Assembly: GCA_905234355.1 (NCBI GenBank)
Contig: CAJOHP010000063.1
Location: 1-19,918 of the forward strand
Reading direction: 5' to 3'
Length of the DNA: 19,918 nucleotides
Source: an uncultured Prevotella sp.
GTDB lineage: Bacteria; Bacteroidota; Bacteroidia; Bacteroidales; Bacteroidaceae
The notes under the pieces were generated by a model that had not been told where the DNA came from, did not search any database, and saw nothing but the letters and a program-made list of their open reading frames with translations. The position numbers were made by a program, and so were the translations under genes. Below, piece after piece: positions 7,733-14,314 of the stretch (positions within the stretch are counted from its first letter, which is position 1; each line of letters starts with the position of its first letter).

Positions 7733-7818
7733 GGGCTATAGGTCTCATGAGTCTCATAGGTCTCATAGGTCTCATAGGTCTCATGAGTCCCATAGGTCCC
7801 ATAGGTCCTATAGGCCCC
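7729..7818 (+). repeat. Ten-copy 9-bp tandem array (ATAGGTCTC-type)
   Basis: Ten 9-bp units run without a gap from 7729 to 7818. Four are exactly ATAGGTCTC; the others are ATAGGGGCT, ATGAGTCTC, ATGAGTCCC, ATAGGTCCC, ATAGGTCCT and ATAGGCCCC. The array begins one base before the TAG stop of the DUF6055 gene and ends 34 bp before the DUF2264 ATG. First and last units are partly complementary: GGGGCTATAGG (7732-7742) can pair with CCTATAGGCCCC (7807-7818) with one bulged G. The unit length is a multiple of three and the array is open in another frame, but nothing indicates it is translated. Confidence 0.9.
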
Positions 7819-7852
7819 ATCAAAGCAATAACCCTAAAAACCAATATCAACA

Positions 7853-9046
7853 ATGAAAAAACTGACCCTCATGCTCCTGGCAGCCATGCTTTGCACGCTG
7901 CCCCTCGGAGCAGCAAAGAAAGCAAAAGCCAAACAGCTCACCGAGCGCGAGTACTGGTGCGAGCAGGCTTGGAAGATGGCCCAGCCCGTGCTGGAAAACA
8001 TGGCCAAGGGCGAGCTGCAGAAGAACATGAAGACCGAGTTCTCGCCCTCCTTCGACAACCGCAACCGCAAGGTGGTCTACATGGAGACCTTTGGCCGCCT
8101 CATGGCCGGCATAGCCCCCTGGCTCGCACTGCCCGACGACGACACCGCCGAGGGCCGTCAGCGCAAGCAGCTGCGCGAGTGGGCACTCGCCTCCTACAAG
8201 AACAGCGTCGACCCCGACTCGCCCGACTATCTCGTCTGGGGAGCATCGGGGCAGAACCTCGTTGACGCAGCTTATATTGCCGAGTCGTTCATACGTGCCT
8301 ACGACGCCCTCTGGGTGCCGCTCGACCAGGTCACCAAGGACCGCTACATTAAGGAGTTCAAGATGTTGCGCAAGTATGAACCGCCCTACACCAACTGGTT
8401 CCTCTTCTCCTCTACCATCGAGAGCTTCATCGCCAAGGCCGCAGGACTCAGAGAGTACGACGACTTCCGCGTGATGATGCCCATACGCAAGACCGAGGAG
8501 TGGTATGTGGGCGACGGATGGTATGCCGACGGACCTGTCTTCGCCTTCGACTACTACACCTCCTACGTCTTCCACGCCATGTATCTCGAGACGCTCAAGA
8601 ACATGATCGACGCCAAGCAGAACGGCACCCGTCTGGAGTATCAGAAGTACTACGACCGCGCCATGAAGCGTGCGCAGAAGTTTGCCATCATCCTTGAGCG
8701 CTTCATCTCGCCCGAGGGCACGTTCCCCGTCATCGGGCGCTCCACGCCCTACCGCATGGCAGCACTGCAGCCCCTGGCCTTGCTCGCCTGGTATCAGAAG
8801 CTGCCCAAGGAGCTGAGCAACGGACAGGTGCGTGCCGCACTCACCAAGGTGATGCACCGCATGTACGACGAGCAGAACAACTACAACGACGCCGGCTTCC
8901 TCACCATCGGCTTCTGCGGTCACCAGCCCGAGACGGCCGACTGGTACACCAACAACGGCTCGCTCTACATGACCTCGCTCTCGCTCATGCCTCTCGGCCT
9001 GCCTGCCGACCACGACTTCTGGACACCGAGCCTTGGACACAGGTGA
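7853..9046 (+). CDS. Secreted DUF2264 protein with frameshifted C-terminus
   Basis: Signal peptide 'MKKLTLMLLAAMLCTLPLGA' is followed by a DUF2264 domain, an alpha/alpha-toroid fold related to polysaccharide-processing enzymes. I recall that beta-glucuronidases of CAZy family GH154, described from arabinogalactan loci, belong here, but cannot verify it. Characteristic blocks include 'WGASGQNLVDAAYIAESF', 'LRKYEPPYTNWFLFSS', 'EEWYVGDGWYADGPVFAFD' and 'LERFISPEGTFPVIGRS'. The frame ends at 9046 with 'FWTPSLGHR'. The expected tail continues in another frame from GAG at 9028 ('EPWTQVKAWGGQPFPKDHRW') to TAA at 9118-9120, only 4 bp before the GH51 ATG. One missing base or two extra near 9023-9028 explains it. 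About 30 residues are lost, so the catalytic domain may still fold. It is either a genuine C-terminal mutation or a sequence error. Confidence 0.85.
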   Translation: MKKLTLMLLAAMLCTLPLGAAKKAKAKQLTEREYWCEQAWKMAQPVLENMAKGELQKNMKTEFSPSFDNRNRKVVYMETFGRLMAGIAPWLALPDDDTAEGRQRKQLREWALASYKNSVDPDSPDYLVWGASGQNLVDAAYIAESFIRAYDALWVPLDQVTKDRYIKEFKMLRKYEPPYTNWFLFSSTIESFIAKAAGLREYDDFRVMMPIRKTEEWYVGDGWYADGPVFAFDYYTSYVFHAMYLETLKNMIDAKQNGTRLEYQKYYDRAMKRAQKFAIILERFISPEGTFPVIGRSTPYRMAALQPLALLAWYQKLPKELSNGQVRAALTKVMHRMYDEQNNYNDAGFLTIGFCGHQPETADWYTNNGSLYMTSLSLMPLGLPADHDFWTPSLGHR

Positions 9047-9124
9047 AGGCCTGGGGCGGACAACCCTTCCCCAAGGACCATCGTTGGGCCGACGACATCA
9101 CCACCAAAGACAAATGGTAAGCCC

Positions 9125-11611
9125 ATGAGAAAGTCACTAGCCATCACCATCGCCCTGCTGGCCGTCACTGCGGCCTGCAGGGCGCAGGTTGTCATCAGCA
9201 TCGATGCCAACGACCGCGGGCCGCTCATCAGTCCCACCCACTACGGCATCTTCTTCGAGGACATCAATCATGCGGCCGACGGCGGCCTCTATGCCGAGCT
9301 CATACGCAACCGCTCCTTCGAGGACGGGCCCCGCTACGGTGCTCCCGCCGACATGCAGGCCTGGTCCACGTCTGTGGCGACCGAGGCGCAGCCCCAGCAG
9401 AAGCCTTCCACGCTCACAGCCCGTCTCATCCAGCCCACGAAGAAGACACCCCTGCTCAACGCCGTGCAGCACAACGCCCTCGAACTGGCCATCGACGCCA
9501 CGCCGCAGCAGACCGTCAGCCTCGTCAACGAGGGCTACTGGGGCATCAATGCCGTGCAGGGCCGGCAGTACAGGCTGAGCTTCTGGGCCAAGGGCAAGTA
9601 TAAAGGCACCGTCAGGGCCATGCTCTGCAGCAGCGACGGCAGCACCGTCTGTGCCGAGACGGTGGTCGGCGGCACCCCTGCCGACAAGTCGTGGCGCAAG
9701 TACGAGGCTACCCTCGTGGCTACTCACAGCGACCCCCGGGCACGCTTTGCCCTCGTCTTCGACGGGCGCGGTACGCTGCAGCTCGACATGGTCAGCCTCT
9801 TTCCGCCCACCTTCAAGAACAGGCCCAACGGCATGCGCCCCGACCTGGCCTCGATGCTCGCTGAGATGCACCCGAAGTTTATGCGATTCCCCGGCGGATG
9901 CTTCGTCGAGGGGCAGGAGAGCCCCGACAACGCGTTCCGCTGGGAGCGCACCGTCGGCCCCATCGAGGAGCGTGAGGGCCACTGGAACGTGAACTGGGGC
10001 TACCGCACCACTGACGGCATCGGCTTCCACGAGTACCTGCAGCTGGCCGAAGACCTCGGTGCCAAGCCGCTCTACGTGGTCAACGTGGGCCTGTGGCACG
10101 GCGGCCTCACGCCGCTGGACAGCCTGCAGCCCTGGATCGACGAGACGCTCGCCGCTCTGGAGTATGCCAACGGTCCCGTCAGCTCGAAGTATGGCGCCAT
10201 GCGTGCCAAGAACGGCCATCCGGCTCCGTTCAACATCGAGTATCTCGAGATAGGCAACGAAAACAACCAGCCCGACCCGCGCCAGCAGAGCGACCACTAC
10301 TACGAGCGGTATGAGATGTTCCGCCAGGCCATCAGCGCCCGCTACCCCGGCATCAAGCTCATAGGCAATGTCGTGGCCTGGGGCGACGACAACCCGCAGT
10401 GGGAGAGCGACTACGCGGTGGACATGCTCGACGAGCACTACTACCGCAACCCCTCCTGGTTCAGCGACGCTTTCCATAAGTACGACAACTACCCGCGCCT
10501 GCTGCCCGACGGGCGGCCCGCCCCCCGCATCTATGTGGGCGAATATGCCGTGACCAGCGGCTTCGGCGACCTGGGCAACCTCAACGCCGCCCTCGGTGAG
10601 GCCGTCTACATGATGGGCATGGAGAACAACAGCGACATCGTGCCGCTGAACAGCTATGCCCCCATCTTCGTCAACGAGAACGACGCCCGATGGCGGCCCG
10701 ACATGATACGCTTCAACTCCCATCAGGTCATGGGCACGCCCTCCTACTATGTGCAGCAGCTCATGCCGCGTCACGTGGGCAAGCAGGTGGTCTGTGTGGA
10801 GCAGACCGACCCCTACAGCGCTGCTGCCCGGCAGCGGTCGGTCACGCCGGCGAAGAGCCGTGTGGGCTACGGCTCATGGGCCACCAAGTCGTCCTACACC
10901 CACATGGAGCCGCTGCCCAAGACGGGCCATCCGCAGTTTGTGGCCGGCGACTGGCAGCTCTCCGGCGATGTGCTCAGCCAGACCAGCATGAAGGAGCAGT
11001 GCGTGGCACTGTGCACCGCCGAGGTGGGCGACCACTACACCGTGAAGTGCCGCGCACGCAAGGACGACGGCCGTGAGGGATTCATCATCGTGTTCAACTA
11101 CGTCGATGAGCACAACTACTGCTGGGTCAACTTCGGCGGCTGGGGCAACACCCAGCACGGCATCGAGCAGATCAGCGGCGGCGGCAAGACGCAGACGGCC
11201 ACCAAGCGCGGACGCATAGAGCGCGGACGCTGGTACGACGTCACCCTGCAGGTGGCGGGCGACACCGTCAAGGCATGGCTCGACAAGGAGCTCGTCTTCG
11301 ACACCGTGCTCCGCCACGACACCTCGAAGGGCATCTTCTCGTCGGCCACCATCGACGACGCCCAGGGCGAGCTCATCGTCAAGGTGTGCAACACTGGTGA
11401 GACGACCACCACGGCGCGCATAGACCTCACGCACTTCACCCCCGCCACGGCGCGTCTCATCCGCCTGCACAGCGCCAAGGGCACCGACGAGAACACCCTC
11501 GTCCAGCCCACCGCCATCTATCCCACCGAGCAGGTGCTCTCGCCCGAGGGACAGAGCCTCACGGTCGACATTCCTGCCTATTCGCTCAACATCATACGCA
11601 TCAAGCAATGA
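9125..11611 (+). CDS. Secreted alpha-L-arabinofuranosidase, GH51
   Basis: An 828-aa exported exo-acting enzyme that releases alpha-L-arabinofuranose from arabinan, arabinoxylan or arabinogalactan. Signal peptide residues 1-20 end 'ACRA|QVV'. The family opening 'ISPTHYGIFFEDINHAADGG' is at 35-54. A beta-sandwich module resembling a CBM4/9-type domain spans roughly 75-225. The catalytic barrel starts near 'FMRFPGGCFVEG' (252-263), with the acid/base Glu in 'EIGNENNQ' (E379) and the nucleophile Glu in 'YVGEYAVTSG' (E473). The C-terminal beta-domain is split by a concanavalin/LamG-like segment at about 605-730 ('GDWQLSGDVL' to 'KELVFDTVL'), giving the long form of GH51 seen in gut Bacteroidetes. 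It starts 4 bp after the DUF2264 tail and its stop overlaps the GH2 start by 4 bp (ATGA), so translational coupling is likely. Confidence 0.95.
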   Translation: MRKSLAITIALLAVTAACRAQVVISIDANDRGPLISPTHYGIFFEDINHAADGGLYAELIRNRSFEDGPRYGAPADMQAWSTSVATEAQPQQKPSTLTARLIQPTKKTPLLNAVQHNALELAIDATPQQTVSLVNEGYWGINAVQGRQYRLSFWAKGKYKGTVRAMLCSSDGSTVCAETVVGGTPADKSWRKYEATLVATHSDPRARFALVFDGRGTLQLDMVSLFPPTFKNRPNGMRPDLASMLAEMHPKFMRFPGGCFVEGQESPDNAFRWERTVGPIEEREGHWNVNWGYRTTDGIGFHEYLQLAEDLGAKPLYVVNVGLWHGGLTPLDSLQPWIDETLAALEYANGPVSSKYGAMRAKNGHPAPFNIEYLEIGNENNQPDPRQQSDHYYERYEMFRQAISARYPGIKLIGNVVAWGDDNPQWESDYAVDMLDEHYYRNPSWFSDAFHKYDNYPRLLPDGRPAPRIYVGEYAVTSGFGDLGNLNAALGEAVYMMGMENNSDIVPLNSYAPIFVNENDARWRPDMIRFNSHQVMGTPSYYVQQLMPRHVGKQVVCVEQTDPYSAAARQRSVTPAKSRVGYGSWATKSSYTHMEPLPKTGHPQFVAGDWQLSGDVLSQTSMKEQCVALCTAEVGDHYTVKCRARKDDGREGFIIVFNYVDEHNYCWVNFGGWGNTQHGIEQISGGGKTQTATKRGRIERGRWYDVTLQVAGDTVKAWLDKELVFDTVLRHDTSKGIFSSATIDDAQGELIVKVCNTGETTTTARIDLTHFTPATARLIRLHSAKGTDENTLVQPTAIYPTEQVLSPEGQSLTVDIPAYSLNIIRIKQ

Positions 11612-14121
11612 GACACATCCTCTTAGCCATGGCCATGGCCGCCGCCACGACGGCCATGGCCCAGCAGCGCCAGGAGCTGCTGCTCACCGACGGCTGGCAG
11701 TTCTCGCGCGACAGTCTGTCGTGGCAGACGGTCAGCGTGCCCCACGACTGGGCCATCAGCGGGCCCTTCGACAAGCGGTGGGACCTGCAGGTCGTGGCCA
11801 TCGAGCAGAACGGCGAGAAGCAGGCCACCGAGAAGAGCGGGCGCTCGGGTGCCCTGCCCTGGATAGGCAAGGGCCACTACCGCCGCACCATCGCCATACC
11901 GCGCGGCTTCAAGGGTCATGCCGAGCTGCTCTTCGACGGTGCCATGGCCGAGCCCACCATCGGCATCAACGGCCAGCGTGCCGGCTACTGGGCCTACGGC
12001 TACAACACCTTCCGCATAGACATCACACCCTTCATCCACGAGGGCGACAACCAGCTCTCCGTCGACCTGCAGAACGTGGAGGAGAGCTCGCGCTGGTATC
12101 CCGGTGCGGGCATCTACCGCCCTGTCACGCTCGTGCTCACCGGCGAGAGCCGTCTCGACCCCTGGGCCACCTTCTTCCGCACGACAAGCATCGATGGCGG
12201 CACGGCCACGCTCAGCGTGGAGACCGGTGCCGAGCAGGCTGCAGGCTGCGGAGTCGAGGTGGAGCTGCGCAACAGGCAGGGACACGTGGTCGACGCTCAT
12301 CACGCCATGCTCGGTGCCGACGGCCGCTGCACCATCGACATGCTCGTGGCCAAGGCCCAGCTGTGGAGCCCCGAGTCGCCCTACCTCTACAGTGCCACCG
12401 TGCGCCTGATGAAGGGCGGACAGACCATAGACCAGCTCACGCAGCGCGTGGGCCTGCGCACCGTCAGCGTCACTAAGGAGGGCGGCTTCCAGCTCAACGG
12501 CGTGACGCGCAAGCTGCGCGGCGTCTGCCTGCACCACGACCTCGGACCCCTCGGCGCCGCCGTCAGCCGTGCAGCGCTTATACGCCAGATACGCACCATG
12601 AAGGATATGGGCTGCGACGCCATACGCACCGCCCACAACATGCCCTCACAGTGGCAGATGGAACTGTGCGATTCGCTGGGCATGATGGTCATGGCCGAGT
12701 CGTTCGACATGTGGGTCTACAAGAAGTGTCGCAACGGCTACGCCCGCTTCTTCCGCGAGTGGAGCGACCGCGACATGACCAACCTGGTCGTGGCCCACCG
12801 CAACCATCCCTCCATCGTGATGTGGTCCATAGGCAACGAGATACCCGAGCAGGGCATGAAGGGCGGTGCCGACATGGCCCGCCACCTGCAGGACCTGTGC
12901 CACCGCCTCGACCCCTCGCGCCCCGTCACCCAGGGCTGCGACCGGCCCGACAATGCACTCAAGACGGGATTCATACAGCTCATGGACGTGCCTGGGCTCA
13001 ACTACCGGCTGCACCGCTACCAGTCCACCTTCGACCGTCTGCCCCAGGGATTCCTCCTCGGGTCGGAGACGGCATCGACCGTCTCGTCGCGCGGCACATA
13101 CTACTTCCCCGTGGAGCCGACAAACAAGGCCGTGCACGCCGACGGACAGTGCTCGGGCTACGACGTGGAGTACTGCTCGTGGTCCAATCTGCCCGACGAC
13201 GACTGGCAGTGGCAGGACGACAAGTCCTGGGTCATCGGCGAGTTTGTATGGACGGGCTACGACTACCTGGGTGAGCCCACGCCCTACGACGAGTACTGGC
13301 CGTCGCGCTCGAGCTATTTCGGCATCTGCGACTTGGCTGGCCTGCCCAAGGACCGCTACTGGCTCTACCGTTCCCGCTGGCAGAAGGAGGACCACACGCT
13401 CCACCTGCTGCCCCACTGGAGCTGGGGCGACGCCAAGTCTGCCAAGAAAGGCAGAGGCCGGGCTGCGGCAGGTGCTGCACAGCACAACCGCGTGGGCGAG
13501 CTGACGCCCGTCTACTGCTACACCGACTATGCCGAGGCCGAGCTCTTCGTAGGCGGCAAGAGCCAGGGCCGCCGCCGCAAGAATCCCGCCGAGCGTCTGG
13601 ACCGCTACCGCCTGCGCTGGAACGACGTGCGCTATGAGCCGGGCGAGCTGCGTGTGGTGGCCTACGACGCCCAGGGGCGTGCCGCTGCCGAGCAGACCCT
13701 GCACACCGCCGGAGCGCCTGCTGCCCTGCGTCTCGACACCTGGACGCAGCACAGCCCGCAGAGCCCTGTGGCCCAGCTGGCCTCGGCCGGCACTGCTGCC
13801 ACCACAGCGCCGGCCCGCCTCACGGCCGACGGCCAGGACCTGGCCTTCGTCACTGTCACCATGGTCGATGCCGACGGCAACGCCGTGCCTTGGGCCACCG
13901 ACCAGCTGACCTTCGACGTAGAGGGCGCCGGCACCTTCCGAGCTGCCTGCAATGGCGATGCCACCTCGCTCGAGCCGTTCACCCAGCCCGCCATGCGGCT
14001 CTTTGCCGGACAGCTCGTCGTCATCGTGCAGGCCGCACGACAGCCTGGCACGCTGCGTCTCACCGTCACCGACCCACAGGCGGGACTCAAGGCGCAGACC
14101 AGCATCAGCGTCGGCCTATAG
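11608..14121 (+). CDS. Secreted glycoside hydrolase family 2 (beta-galactosidase-like)
   Basis: An 837-aa exported enzyme. Signal peptide residues 1-18 end 'TAMA|QQ'. Domain order is the sugar-binding sandwich (about 22-180, 'VPHDWAISGPF', 'NVEESSRWYPGAGIYRPV'), an immunoglobulin-like domain (about 185-285), and the TIM barrel (about 290-590). The acid/base Glu is in 'MWSIGNEIPEQG' (E411) and the nucleophile Glu in 'LLGSETAS' (E487). After the barrel comes a DUF4982-type domain ('LPHWSWGD', 'ELFVGGKSQG') and a terminal Ig-like domain ('ADGQDLAFVTVTMVDADGNA'). GH2 includes beta-galactosidases, beta-glucuronidases and others; this domain layout is most often annotated beta-galactosidase, but specificity is not proved. 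A basic Ala/Gly/Arg-rich insert sits at about 608-629 inside the DUF4982-like domain. It is the last gene of the set, overlapping GH51 by 4 bp. Confidence 0.93.
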   Translation: MRHILLAMAMAAATTAMAQQRQELLLTDGWQFSRDSLSWQTVSVPHDWAISGPFDKRWDLQVVAIEQNGEKQATEKSGRSGALPWIGKGHYRRTIAIPRGFKGHAELLFDGAMAEPTIGINGQRAGYWAYGYNTFRIDITPFIHEGDNQLSVDLQNVEESSRWYPGAGIYRPVTLVLTGESRLDPWATFFRTTSIDGGTATLSVETGAEQAAGCGVEVELRNRQGHVVDAHHAMLGADGRCTIDMLVAKAQLWSPESPYLYSATVRLMKGGQTIDQLTQRVGLRTVSVTKEGGFQLNGVTRKLRGVCLHHDLGPLGAAVSRAALIRQIRTMKDMGCDAIRTAHNMPSQWQMELCDSLGMMVMAESFDMWVYKKCRNGYARFFREWSDRDMTNLVVAHRNHPSIVMWSIGNEIPEQGMKGGADMARHLQDLCHRLDPSRPVTQGCDRPDNALKTGFIQLMDVPGLNYRLHRYQSTFDRLPQGFLLGSETASTVSSRGTYYFPVEPTNKAVHADGQCSGYDVEYCSWSNLPDDDWQWQDDKSWVIGEFVWTGYDYLGEPTPYDEYWPSRSSYFGICDLAGLPKDRYWLYRSRWQKEDHTLHLLPHWSWGDAKSAKKGRGRAAAGAAQHNRVGELTPVYCYTDYAEAELFVGGKSQGRRRKNPAERLDRYRLRWNDVRYEPGELRVVAYDAQGRAAAEQTLHTAGAPAALRLDTWTQHSPQSPVAQLASAGTAATTAPARLTADGQDLAFVTVTMVDADGNAVPWATDQLTFDVEGAGTFRAACNGDATSLEPFTQPAMRLFAGQLVVIVQAARQPGTLRLTVTDPQAGLKAQTSISVGL

Positions 14122-14186
14122 GGACGGATACCGTGCCTACATGAAATATAGGTTCTGCGGATTTTGTGTAGGATAATGACAGACCC

Positions 14187-14224
14187 CACCCCCGCTCCTC
14201 CTTTCAATGGGAGGGGCGGGGGTG
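14187..14224 (+). terminator. GC-rich inverted repeat after the glycosidase operon
   Basis: CACCCCCGCTCCTCC (14187-14201) pairs with GGAGGGGCGGGGGTG (14210-14224) over 15 bp with one G-U pair and an 8-nt loop. It sits 66 bp after the GH2 stop and could end the transcript or protect its 3' end. No U-run follows directly on either strand (a T6 tract appears only near 14248), so a classical intrinsic terminator is not supported. Palindromes of this C-rich/G-rich type may be dispersed repeats. Confidence 0.5.
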
Positions 14225-14259
14225 AGTGACTCAATCATACCAAGTAGTTTTTTAGGGTT

Positions 14260-14284
14260 ACTTATTTGGCGCATTCAAATAAGT
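14260..14284. promoter_or_regulatory. Operator-like dyad over the nuclease promoter
   Basis: ACTTATTTG (14260-14268) and CAAATAAGT (14276-14284) form a perfect 9-bp inverted repeat with a 7-bp spacer. The left arm contains the -33 box and the right arm lies in the promoter spacer, so a dimeric repressor bound here would block RNA polymerase. No regulator gene is adjacent. Confidence 0.5.
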
Positions 14285-14296
14285 TTCGTAACTTTG
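14265..14296 (+). promoter_or_regulatory. Promoter of the Rpn-family nuclease gene
   Basis: TTTG at 14265-14268, a 20-nt spacer, then TAACTTTG at 14289-14296: a full match to the Bacteroidetes form. The start of transcription would fall near 14303, leaving a leader of about a dozen bases before the ATG at 14315. Confidence 0.8.
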
Positions 14297-14314
14297 CACA
14301 CAAAGACAAAGATT

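Noticed and set aside
7690..8265. Plus-strand frame that reads through the 9-bp array (Gly-Leu-Ile/Met repeats)
   Set aside because: It overlaps the ends of two genes out of frame and has no signal, start context or homologous feature; the repeat peptide is a by-product of the 9-bp unit.
9137..10774. 545-codon minus-strand frame opposite GH51
   Set aside because: GH51 catalytic motifs define the coding strand; the long antisense frame is a GC-codon artefact.
14207..14314. Upstream extension of the nuclease reading frame
   Set aside because: It would include the palindrome arm, the operator dyad and the consensus promoter; the ATG at 14315 fits the family N-terminus and the predicted transcript start.
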